A DNA stretch of 64,000 nucleotides from Nematostella vectensis. Lineage: Eukaryota; Cnidaria; Anthozoa; Actiniaria; Edwardsiidae. Within the stretch, counting starts at the first letter, position 1; every line of letters starts with the position of its first letter. The position numbers were made by a program, and so were the translations under genes. Positions 13,452 to 24,654 of this stretch are shown here, one piece after another. A model generated the notes under the pieces. That model ran no database searches. It was not told the DNA's origin and worked only from the letters and a program-made list of their open reading frames with translations. The stretch is taken from the NCBI RefSeq assembly GCF_932526225.1, contig NC_064046.1, forward strand, positions 11,681,719 to 11,745,718, in the 5' to 3' direction.

Positions 13452-13818
13452 GATGAAATGCATAAAGAAAGAGTCTATGCAATAAACCGCTGGATGAACA
13501 GAGCGCTTTCCCGCGCCCAAGCCCATCACAGGAAACCCACCAATGCAAAATCATAGCTTTCCTTTTTCTCATTTCCATTATCTTGAGTCTCTAGCCTATC
13601 TTTCAGTGTTCATTTATCTCTCGTAACGATATCTACGAAGTATAATTGATCATATATGTTTTCTTGCTTTTATATGCCCGTATCTAATCGTCCAAGTTAC
13701 CGTTTTCGCGCCGGAACTCGGCAGGGACTGGAACGAGATGATTGTGGTTGTGACGTCGCTAGGAACATCTCGCACGAATTTGGCAAGCTGAATTGACCGC
13801 CAAAATACCTCTAAAATC
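13452..13818. promoter_or_regulatory. Bidirectional promoter between PDI and THAP genes
   Basis: The start codons of the two divergent genes are 367 bp apart. The interval contains a CCAAT box near 13539 and a TTTTCGCGCC E2F-like site near 13703-13712, and no TATA box at a convincing position. A shared core promoter is inferred from distance only. Confidence 0.55.
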
Positions 13819-16800
13819 ATGCCATATAACAAAAAATGCTGCATCAAAGGCTGTGGGAGCAGACCAGATAGAGAAAAGGGTATTGCTCTTCATAACTTTC
13901 CTCATGGGAACGATTCCTCCGAAGGAAAAGAGTTGCTTTTGCGATGGATTGACTTTGTCCAAGACAGGGACCCTGGCTGGGACACAACTCGAGTAAAAGA
14001 AGACGTAATCTGTTCAAAGCATTTTGCTGCCCACGATTTTACATCTATGTTTATGACACTGCCTGGTTTTAATAGGCAATTAAAGCCGACTTTAAAGAGA
14101 TTCCCACACAGCGGAAAATGTGGTGTTTATCCCAAATTCTATGTCGATGATACTGAAGAAACTGACCGGGGAAATACTGCCACCGACCAACGGGTAAGGA
14201 AGTCAACAACGTAAACATAAAAATTATATCCCAAATAATCTTATTTACATGTTAACATGCCCTTGAAAATCGAGAAAAGATACCTCTGTAAATGAACAAA
14301 TCACCTATTTAACCCATCAAGCGGCACGGCTAAAATACAGGTCGCAGGGTCGCCAGAAACATGAAAAGTGATGGGGGTGCGGATGGGAGGCTCAGTTCCC
14401 AGCTGTTGTGGTGTGGTTTTCTGACGAAATCCGACCCTACTCTCTAACAAGCTCTCCATCATTTTGCCAATACAAGGGTGTTATTAACAGGCGCATAGCA
14501 TGGTCATTTTGACTAGTACACACGGGTATGTATAAGCTCCAAAATAAATGATAGTTGACGATAGTAAATCTAAAGTGCTCAGGCTATCTCACATACATGA
14601 CAACACAACTCTCATCCACTATCATTCACCATTTGGCCCCTGCCAAGTATCATCAACTATCTTTATCATTTGACTGGAGCTTTAGGCTGAGGTATAAGTG
14701 GTCTTGAATCCACCTTTTAGTTCTAAGAAACAAAAAGGTATCTGCTTTTTTTTGTAAATTCAGCTATAGCCAGGGGTCAATGCGTAAATGACTCTATTTT
14801 AAATGTAACCCTCCAAAATAAAGATTATTGTATTGTATTATTCTAATACAATAGTGGTTTTCCAAAACCTGTGAAATACCATTTTAATTTATTTACACTT
14901 AAACAATTACATTTTGTTGCATGAGATTTTGAAAACCACTATTGGTAAAACCAGACATTTAAACTTCTTGTAAAGCCTAGAAAGAAATCTTTTCTAGCAT
15001 TATTATGTAATTTCGATTTTCACCTTCCTGTTCGTTTTTAGTTTTTGTTATTGGGATTCAACTATTATTTCCACTGTGGAACCCTAATTTTATAACCTTA
15101 TTTGTTCACGTTTCTTTTTCTCACAAGATCAGTATGGGTTCTGTGACCATGCTAGAAAAGATTTCTTTCTAGGCTTTACAAGAAGTTCAAATGTCTGGTT
15201 TTACCAAAGATTTTAATAGCTCCTTCAAATCTCATTATCTAAAGCATTTTGTTATTGAAATCCTGTTATCCTGAATAATTTTTCTTTTTATCTAAATCCC
15301 AAATTTGTATCACAAAGTATCACAAATCATAATTTTTGACTCACTACTAGTTTTTTAAGACCAGCGGTTAACTCAGGGTTATTTTGATGGTTTTGAGTCC
15401 TGAATACCTTTCCACACAGGCTAAATTGCATATCCCAAGAGAACATAATAACATAAAGATATAAAAATCTAAATCTCATGCAACATTTCTATCCCAAATC
15501 CCACTTGTATTTTTCAGTTCACATATCCGCAAAAAAAAACTGCCTCTTATCTTTATATTATTATAAGATTGGCCTATAGACTTATTAGCCTTGTCCCTTA
15601 GGGCCAGCTCAGCTGAATTTTTGGGCACTGACTGCTTTTAAATTAATGAAATTGTACTCCTTTAACCTACTCAATTTTCTCAATTTTCAGACAAATGGTT
15701 TCACATAAGCTTATTGTTAATTTTTTTTATGAAACATGTACAGTACTGCATTTGTACTTGTACTCATTATAAAGCAATGATTTGCAATCGTATGAACACA
15801 TACATATTTCGTTTTTGTTCTCTTGAATGATGTTCTGCACATCACTCGATTACAACTGTTCCACGGGTCTTGAAGGCTGATTAGCATATTGTGCTGCTAG
15901 TCAACACTCTAGTTACACCTACCAACCACCTTGACTAGCCCCCCTCACCCACCCCCAAATTGGCAGAATATCAGCAGAGAGAAGCAACACATTTTGTAGT
16001 ACCTTAGAGTATAAGAATGTTTTAGACAAATTTGAAATAGCCAAGAACTGTGAATGGAGCAGGCTATTGTCCCCTAATTAGATTTTACAGATGACCAAAC
16101 ACTTTCCTGCCATTTTACATTCTTGTGCAAAACCTTTTCTCATCAAGCACCCATTTCTATTAGCTAATCCAAGCAAATATAGTACAGTTATGAAGATTCG
16201 CATTTCATTGTGTAGGAGAACCTCATAAAATAATTGTGTAGGGAAAGTAGCCCTGTGTCAATCTGGATCTCTGTACTGTGCTCTTCATAGGCTAGATTAA
16301 CATATACTGTACAAGATAAATGTTGTAAACATTTTATGAAACAGTGTTCTTGCATCTTGGTTGGTTAGTATGCTATGAGTTATTACTGTAGGTAGCCACG
16401 GTAGCACACGTACTGTAGCTTGTTGCCACTGTATTCTATACTTTCCTACCTATGATTCAACAAGGTAAGTCTACCTTAGTGTTGCTAATGTATTTGATTT
16501 TTATTTGTAGGGGAAAGCCAAAAGTGCATCAACCTCCACACGTGGCACCTCTGATAAAGAAACTAGTGGGAAAAAGAGATCGCCGTGTTCACAACAAGGC
16601 GCAACATCTTCTTCACTTCTAAGGGCCATACGAAGAATTGAAGAGGCCACATCAGCCGAGACAAAAGAAGCACCCGAAAAGACAAAGAAACGGAGTATGT
16701 CAAATGTCCTTACAAAGACCAAAACAACAGACGACGTTGGTCCTGTTAGAAAAAAGAAAAAGACCTCAAAATACTTAAATAATAATACAGGCTCTACCAC

Positions 16801-19800
16801 ATCCACCAACTCGGTAAAAACCACCCAGGGTAAAAATTCAGTTTCCCCTTGTCATCCCCTTGAGGGTGACAAATTTTCTGAGAATAGAGCAAATGCGCAG
16901 CTATCTTCATTTCCTCTATTACAAAACCGGCAGCTGAAAGTTCAGCTAACTCCAGTGGATAGAGGCATTTTAGCCTGTTCAGGTGAAGATAACCAGGCAC
17001 TAGGTGGGGGTCTAAATGCCTCCCCTACAAAGAGCAAAGGTGAAAGGAGACAAGGGTGTCTCGGAAATAACGAGATCCAAGAAGCGTCTCCTGGGCTTTT
17101 ACAGTGTCATCAAATTAAAAAGGAACCCCCAGAAGTCGTCGAAAGCCTGCCCTACCAAACACAGTCTTTGGAAAACCTAGCTTGCCAACCGGAATCTGAA
17201 AACTCTGGATTCCTTCCTTGTCAAGAGGATGTTGACCGAGCAATAAAGACTGAAACAAGTGTAGATGTGTTGTGTGACTCTTTAGATTCGATCGTAGAGC
17301 AAGTTGAGAATGATATTATACAGAAGCGAGTGGAATTGACTGCCAAAAAAGCCAAGAAGCTCCAAGAGACGCTAAGGTCAGAACAGCGCCAAAAGAAAGC
17401 AATAGAAAATAAGGCAAGGTTAGAGGAGAGGAAAAAAATACTCGAAAAGGAAAGAATGCTGAAAGAGCAAGAGAGAGAAAGAGAGAGGAGAAAAACTATG
17501 AGGATGAAGGAACTAAGAATGCAAGAAAGACAGATTAAAATAGAAACGTTTTATACACAGACGAGAGTCGACCAACTTGAGAGAAAAATTAAAGCAAAGA
17601 GACAAGAAAATGAAAGCAGTGCGGCGGAGGTCAATAAACTGGTAGATCAATTACAAAGAGCAGTGATCGCGAGAAAGCCATTGAAAGCGGATTTTCCTAA
17701 AGGCATTCTTGCTTCACATGTAAAGCAAGTACTTGAGCATCATTTGGTAAACGAGGCCTCTGGTAAAGGTGGGTTTACTACTGGGAAAGTATCCATTAGT
17801 GTTGATTCGCCAACGGACTTGTACCTTGCTCTTGCTAATAGAGGTGTTCAGAAGAAACTAATAGATGGACGGCTCAATGACAAAGATGTTGATATGTTTC
17901 CAGCAGTGTCTTTACATTGCTCCGAGCAACAGTCATCCTCAGCAGTTGAAAAATATTCGGCGAACAACAACAGACACATAGCATCCAACCAAAACAGTCG
18001 GGAGCTATCAACCGTGAGTTCAACTCAGAACATCGTGGCACCCACACATCTGCACCAGGGTGCCTCACAGAATTTTCAAGGAAGTCGGAATAACACACAA
18101 GCAAATGATCTATCTGTGAGTGGAGAACAGAGAGCGTCAGAGTCTCAACAAGATGTATGTAACCAGCGGCGAACAAATGGAAGGTTGACCAGTTCATTAA
18201 AGGATTTACAAAAAGCTACTAAAAGCAGTTGTGTTACTTCCTTTTCTAACTTGTCTTCTTCGGAGTATTTGCTACTTTTAAAAGCAAAGGAACCTCAGCT
18301 TATAAGGGATTTGGAATCAGAAGAATATACCGAGCAAGAGCTGAAAGTCAGGATACGATCACTGAATAGTGAAATCCGGGATGCTATCGATAGAACAGTT
18401 TCGGTTTTAAATGACAATAATTTTAGAGTGGACATTGAAAGAGCACTTGAAGAAGATGAGAATTCTTTTGTCGTTGATATTAAAGTGAAAAGAGGCGTGC
18501 ATCGAAAGGATACCGAAGAGGTGAACTCCTGGGTAAAGCTGGGTAATTCCCAGCTTTCAACACCTGCCAAAGAACGTGCAGTTACTGCTGAGCAAACTTC
18601 CAGCGCTACTGGAACAGGTGCTATCCCTGCTAATATTGGAGAACTAATAAAAACTACCTTAGGTCGTGAAACAGCTGTGGATCGAACTGCTCAAAATGCT
18701 GAGGCAACAAATAATCCCACGATTCTCGACGGCATTTGGGTGTGTCCTAGTACAACATCGAGCTCTGATACTCACATGGTTGCTGCTGGTATGGCCGTGG
18801 GGGAACCTGGCATTACTGCTCAAGTATCAAAAGCTTCTAATGACACGATAAACACCTCTGAGTCGGCACAAAGTAGAAATGAAGAATCTTTTGCCGATAA
18901 AAATGGCATTTCCGATAGCAGGGGTAATGAGAAATTGAATGAAACTGGTAAGATCCTGAAATCGTCAAGAGTTGTTCTTGAGGCTACAGTACAGGTCAGC
19001 GGCATGGCTAACCGTAAGAGTACACCACAAGAAACCCAAGACACTCCTAAGAAACTGATCGTCTGTAGTGTGCCTGTTAAAAAGAGAGAAGAGCCTAACG
19101 ACGTCTCTCCCAACACAACCATAAAACAGGTAAAAATGCTGGCATTTGATGTCATGCCTAACGAGCCGGGCAATGTACCTTTAACGTCTGCAAACCCTAA
19201 TGAGCAAGTAACAGAAAAAGAGCTTGTAGGTACTGATGTGACGCCTATGGAGCAAGTTAAATTCGATGGTCCTGATGTTACTGCGCCCACTAAACGGGGA
19301 TTTGATTGTATACATGATGCGCCAACCATTGAAAGTGTTGGACCAATAATGTGCGACGTTGCTGTTGATGCAACTCCGGCTAAGCGAAAAAAGGTATATC
19401 TAACGTATGTCGAAAGTCGGCAGACCGATAGTAGTGCAAAGGTGGCATCTGCTGCAAGTACTAAGATGACAGATATTAGTGGAAACCCAAACACTCCAGA
19501 AGCTGAGTTTCGAGTAACACCTGAAGAAACATTGCAAGCAAAGCAAACAATAGCTGAAGAAACATTGAAGGAAACAAAAGCTACAACTGAAGAAACATTT
19601 CAAGCAAATCAAGCAACAACTGAAGAAAAATTGCAGGCGACAGAAGCGACAACTGAAGAAACATTGGACGAGACACAAGCGTCAACTGAACGAACATTGC
19701 AGGCGAAACAAAAAATAACTGAACGAACATTGCAGGCGAAACAAAAAATAACTGAAGGAACATTGCAGGCGAAACAAGCTACAACTGAAGGAACAATGGA

Positions 19801-20640
19801 GGCAAAGCATGCAACAACTGTAGTAACATTGCAGGCAACACTTGGGCCGACTGAAGAAACACAGCAATTGACACCAGCGACAGCTGACAAAAGCTCGCAG
19901 ATGTTAATGGAATCAGCCGAAGTAATAAAGCAAACAACACCAGAGTTGACCGAAGCAACATTACAAGCAACTCTAGGATCGTCTGATGAAACATTTGAAA
20001 AAGCAACTGAATCACCTAAGGCAACATCGCAAGTAATATCGGAGTCAGTTGAGGCAACATTACCAACAGCAATTCCAGATTCTGCTGAGGCAACATTGAA
20101 ATCAATGACAGATTATTCAAAGACAGCAGCGCAATCAGAGCTAGAATCTACTGAGGCAAAATTTCAAGCAATGCCAGAATCTTCTAAGGAAGCATTGCAA
20201 GCAACACTAAAATCAAATGTTACAGAGAGCTACTCTAAGAAGCCCAAGACAGGTGACAAGAAACTAGTTGTTGGAGAGGTATTTACGGTATTCTACCCTG
20301 CGGACACAAAGGAATATGCCAGCCAAACCAACTGGCACGGTGATAACCTAAAAAACACGAGGACTGCTAAACGCCAAGGTCAGCACGAAAACGATGCTTT
20401 CATCGATAAAATGGGATGCAGAAGCAAATAGAACGGGGGGGGGGGGGGGGGGGTACAACCATTTGTGTTACCTCTCGGTTATCCCAGACAAAGTCTTGAA
20501 GGTCTTTCGTCAATCAAAAGTGTTGAGGCATACACACGTCTGTGTTCAAAATGTCGCCAGAACTGAGCGATTGTTTACAAGCATTATTTAACCTGTTTAA
20601 AATGTGAGAAGATAGCTAATGCTTGGGGTTCCGCTTCAAT

Positions 20641-20671
<31 letters not shown>

Positions 20672-21451
20672 GACAGTGCTGAATAACGTATGCGCGTGCT
20701 CTGGCGAAAACAAGCACAATCGTAGTGTTGAATCGTTCGAGAAAAGGTACGAAAGGCTGACTTCGGTCGCTGTTTTGACTTACTGTACAGCATTAAAACC
20801 ATACTGTACATAAGATGACAGATTTGTTTGATAATGAGGGAGTCATATAGAAAATTTTAGCCTTAGGTTTGATCTAGTTTTCTTAGCATTCGCCAAAATG
20901 TGGCAGTTTGCCCGTAAAAAGCCGCCATTTCAAAACAAAAAGGCTGGTTTAACCGCGCGGTACTGGAACTAGTCTTGCGTTTTTCAGCACTGTCTGTCCC
21001 CCGCATTATAGGGATTCGTGTATACTAGGCCCTAACGGTTTAGATTGCCACAGGATTCCCATCACTTTTTTATATCTTTCAAACTCATGGGTCCAAGATA
21101 AGTGAAGAGGCCTTGGCACCCTCCCAGAAATAATAATTTCGAATCCCCGGCTCTCGTAAAGCCCTTATATTGTCTGCAACACAGCTCACAGTCCATCTTT
21201 TTATCTATTTTCTTTTAGCTCAACGCCAATCTGCCAACATAGAGGTGATTAAGGATCTGAAGAGAACAATCGAGAAGATCAAACGACAAGCCGAGGTTAA
21301 CGCTAGGACGTACGAAAAGGAAGTCAGGAAGCTGAATATAAAGGTAGAGAAACTGAAAACGGAAAAGAAGAAGAGAAAGGAACTTCGACAGAAGGAAAAA
21401 AAGAGGAGAAGGAAGTTGCAAAAAGAGAGAACACAAAGAAAAGATGGATAG
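13819..21451 (+). CDS. THAP-domain protein with coiled coil and hendecad repeats
   Basis: Exon 1 is 13819-14193, encoding a THAP zinc finger in residues 4-95: CCIKGC, a tryptophan in RWIDFV, then ICSKHF (C2CH ligands) and LKRFP in place of the AVPT box. Exon 2 starts at 16511 (TTTGTAG acceptor, phase 0) and is open to TAG at 20431, giving 1431 aa. It holds basic low-complexity sequence, a long charged coiled coil about residues 395-510, and about 20 hendecad repeats near 1130-1360. A phase-compatible alternative uses the donor CAAG|GTCAGC at 20378 and an acceptor at 21218 to join an 80-residue basic coiled-coil exon (21219-21451), giving 1491 aa. THAP proteins are DNA-binding chromatin factors, many derived from P-element transposases. 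No transposase domain is present. Which 3' end is used is not decidable here. Confidence 0.82.
14944..15205. mobile_element. Foldback element in the THAP intron
   Basis: A 56-bp left arm (14944-14999) and a right arm (15150-15205) are inverted copies with about one mismatch, enclosing 150 bp. Typical of a recently inserted MITE or foldback. A second, shorter inverted pair flanks the left arm (14849-14942). Confidence 0.6.
19522..20218 (+). repeat. 33-bp coding repeat (11-residue hendecads) in the THAP gene
   Basis: About 20-21 tandem units of 33 bp encode an 11-residue motif close to E-E-T-L-Q-A-K-Q-A-T-T. The centre (19690-19780) has two nearly identical units; later units are diverged. The period fits an amphipathic helix of the hendecad type. 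The reverse strand gives long shadow frames because the unit lacks stops in several frames. Confidence 0.85.
20435..20453 (+). repeat. Poly-G tract (19 bp)
   Basis: Uninterrupted G run four bases after the long-isoform THAP stop codon. Confidence 0.95.
20643..20671 (+). repeat. Poly-C tract (29 bp) inside a target duplication
   Basis: Begins in a TGTCCCCC sequence that matches the right flank (20995-21002) of the adjacent MITE, so the run appears to be an expansion within the left target-site copy. Confidence 0.9.
20672..20994 (+). mobile_element. Mutator-like MITE, copy 1 (323 bp)
   Basis: Starts GACAGTGCTGAA and ends TTCAGCACTGTC, perfect 12-bp terminal inverted repeats that extend imperfectly. 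Collinear with copies at 30070-30392 and 35141-35461. It has no coding capacity. The 9-bp target duplication seen at copies 2 and 3 is TGTCCCCCN here, expanded on the left by a C run. It lies in the possible last intron of the THAP gene. Confidence 0.9.
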
Positions 21452-21753
21452 AAAGTTAGAAGAAGCGGAAAAATCACTGAAAGGGAAAGGAAAATAAATT
21501 ATGGGGTGTTCAGTGAATTGGGTGATACGTAGGACCGCATGGCAAATGGTTTACTGATATTTTCATCAAGGTTTCGCCATCAAACTAAACCCGCTTGAAT
21601 CACACGTTTGAAATCAATTCATCCAACGATATTTTTGAAGGTGAAATAGATACTTTCTACTTCGATGCAAGTCGAACCCGGGAACTTTGCTTTGGATGAG
21701 TTTACGTTTACCAGTTTATGCCCCAGAGCCGTAGCAGGCCATGTAAAATTGAA

Positions 21754-21772
21754 GGGGGGGGGGGGGGGGGGG
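21754..21772 (+). repeat. Poly-G tract (19 bp)
   Basis: G run preceded by GTAGCAGGCCATGTAAAATT, resembling other CCAGG-ATTTT-G-run junctions in this window. Confidence 0.95.
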
Positions 21773-21980
21773 CACAATACAGAAACATTAGATGTAGATG
21801 TTTTATTATTGGTACCATATACATTTTGTTGCATAGGTTATTTCAACCAATACATTTCTATATTTCCTCTCCTTATTATATTTCCTTATTTTCTTTCCTT
21901 ATACATATACACAGAAAAATGTGCTTTGCAACAGCCTCCCAATCCCCCACACCTGCCACGGGCCCTATGCCAACCTCTTT

Positions 21981-22095
21981 TGCCCTGGGTACCAGAGCCT
22001 CCAGACTTGTCTCGTCCAGTGACGCTCATCCGTCGCCCCATGTTGGCTGAGCATCACAGGACGCGAGAAGTCTGGAGGCTTTGGTACCCAGGGCA
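21981..22095. mobile_element. Palindromic MITE with TGCCCTGGGTACCA ends
   Basis: Inverted arms TGCCCTGGGTACCAGAGCC (21981-21999) and its near-complement at 22077-22095 enclose about 75 bp. The left-arm sequence recurs once more at 46054-46096, which supports an interspersed family. Confidence 0.7.
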
Positions 22096-22887
22096 CACCT
22101 TTCATCTCGATGTTCTGTTGTGAGACAGAGCAAAAAAATGGCAAGTTTTCCCAAAATAAATTCTGGTTAACTTCGGTAAGCTTGAATTTTTGCACAGAGG
22201 TTCCTTATGTCATGTTAACCAACATATCAAAAAGTGTTTTTCTCTAATGAATTTGTCTTCGAGATATGAGGCTTGAAGTGCAATTTTCAAATGTTCAAAG
22301 TGTAAATTCTTCTCGTTTGTAGGGAGAAGTTGGGCTCTGATCAGAAATTAAGCCAACTTTGCTCGCTAATATCTAAATTTCATATCTCCTAAATTTCTCC
22401 TAAATTTGGAATTAAGATTTAGGTCATAGAAGTCCTTGTATGCGGAACCTTGAGCTTATATATTAAGAATTGGAAAATTTCATTCCATTTTTTTGCTCTG
22501 TTCTGTTGTGATTCATCTCATGTTGTAAAAGGGCTTTTATTTGTTACACATTAAGGTGTGTATTACGGAATAAAAGAGTACTGTCTGAGGCCTGTCTGGG
22601 AGTGCGGTTTTCTATCGAGTGCTTACTATCAGTGAAGCACACAAGCCATTCGTTCAATATCGTCTGCACACATAAACAGACGGTAGAAGGACTGAGAACT
22701 AACAAGTAGCAGAACATAACTAACAGTAATGATATTCGATCGTTTATTTGATAAATTCACTCTAGTTAGATATAACAATGTGTTAAACTCTTTTCTTTTT
22801 AAGCAACAAAAAAGACCAATGCTTTCTCGGTGTGGCCGAATTAGTGTCTCTATTTCCATGGGCTGTTTGCCAAGCTAGAAAAGATAA

Positions 22888-22908
22888 AAAAAAAAAAAAA
22901 AAAAAACA
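22888..22908 (+). repeat. Poly-A tract (about 20 bp)
   Basis: Simple A run in intergenic DNA, no associated gene. Confidence 0.8.
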
Positions 22909-22953
22909 GAAAACAATCAATAAAGCAAAACAGTCACAGTTTTGGATACTTAA

Positions 22954-23185
22954 AGCCGCATTGTCACCAGTTTACTTCCGGAGGTCCTTCGGAAACCTCA
23001 ACCGCAAAAGACAAAAGAATCTATTAGAATCTGCGCCATAAAACGGGCCATCCGCTAAATTATCAGTCAAATCCTCGAAGAAACTTCCAAAAGACACACT
23101 GCTTTTAAAATATTTTCCGCAATTTCCGTTAAAAATCATCAGAGATTGTTACGTAACCGACCGGAAGTTAACTGGTGACAATGCG
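22954..23185. mobile_element. MITE with TTAA flanks, piggyBac-like
   Basis: Arms CGCATTGTCACCAGTTTACT (from 22957) and the inverted copy ending at 23185 are almost perfect over about 25 bp. Both ends are bordered by TTAA (22950-22953 and 23186-23189), the duplication made by piggyBac transposases. No coding capacity. Confidence 0.6.
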
Positions 23186-23189
23186 TTAA

Positions 23190-24654
23190 TTTTGTTTGAA
23201 AACCGTGACACTAGTGTGTGCGAAACTTTTTGGATACGGTGCACCGTAATTAAAATGATACGCAGAAATTCAGCTAAATTCATTCAATGTTTTATTCAGT
23301 ACAAAAGGTGCGAAAAACGCAAGCTAGAACTGTTCGACTACTAGCGTTCTATTGAATTCTATTAAATTTATTATATACATACCGAGAAATACTCATTGAA
23401 AACATAATTCAGTAAATTTTCGTTCGTTCGTTCGCAAACGATGTTTTTTCACCGTGAAGAAAAGTCGTTTGCGGTTCTGATTGGACGAACGATATTTTTT
23501 CACTGCACTTGAATCAGTATTGAATGACTTCAATCCCAACCCATCAACGAGTACATAAAAATCGTACACGCATTTTCCATTATAGATGTTGAGTCTCGTG
23601 CATGACATTAGCGAGACATATTCATTTCAATGTAAGTTTCTGTCTGTCTTCAACTGAACCGTCGAACAGGCATTTACATATTAATTTTTTTTTTTATCAA
23701 AAACTGGCCTAGTAGCCTATCCCAAGCGATTCTAGTATTACTGCGGATTTTAATATTCTTCGAACGCTCTTGGACAATTTCCAAACTAATATGCAGTAAA
23801 ACTCGCCTTCTGGCTCTAGCCAATCACGCCACTTTTCCGAAACGAGCTCACTAATCAAAATTTATTTTATAATCAGAAATTATTGGAGAAAGCTCGCACA
23901 ATATTGAACAACAGTAATGGCTATAATTATATGTGATAATTATGCGTAACTCACCAGTCGCGCGCGTGTGGATTACGATATCGAGAGCTGCAACCAAACA
24001 AACAATTATTCGAAAAAAGGGTCGCTTAATAAAAAACATCGAGAATTTCCACTTACTAAATATTCGCTGGGATGGGTCTCTGTCCACGAAGATCTACGAA
24101 GGGCTCTTGCTTTAGTGAGTACTGTTGGATAACAAAAATATCTTTACATGATGGATACTTCAAGATATATAAGAGGAATCAATAAGAAAGAAAGAAAGTA
24201 GACCCTGATTCTTGTACCCCTCCCCCCAAATCATAAATTCTTACATTTCGACTCTCTGGTGCAACTTGTCTCGCAACTTGATGCAACTTGTCTCGCAATA
24301 ATAGAAGAATTGCAAGTTGCACGCGCTATATCACAAGTTTTTCCCGCGACTTTTGTGGAAAATCGGAGAAGTGCGTTCTACTTTTCGAAACGACATTGAG
24401 GAACAAGCAAATGTAAAAAACACGCATGCGATTTGCGAGACAGATTGAAAAAGAAAAACGCCTGTATATGGCATATACCACATGATATCGCGGCTGATTT
24501 CTACTGTGCTATTCCACTATATAAAAACCTATAGTAATAATAAACGTTGTCAATGCAAATGTCGGTTGGCATAAGGAAATTCTACAACCGAAAAGGTGTC
24601 ACGAAAGAAGGCAATGCTTAGAAGGCTGGACGTTTTTATAAAAAATAGGTATAA
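23190..24654. other. Intergenic, no gene seen
   Basis: AT-rich DNA with small inverted and direct duplications (for example GCAACTTGTCTCGCAA twice near 24267 and 24281). No splice-supported coding segment found. Further 3' exons of the SPMIP8-like gene might lie here but I could not identify them. Confidence 0.35.

Noticed and set aside
18820-20015. Several long minus-strand frames opposite the THAP gene
   Set aside because: Shadows of the plus-strand coding sequence; the 33-bp repeat unit has no stops in several frames. No splice or start context supports them.
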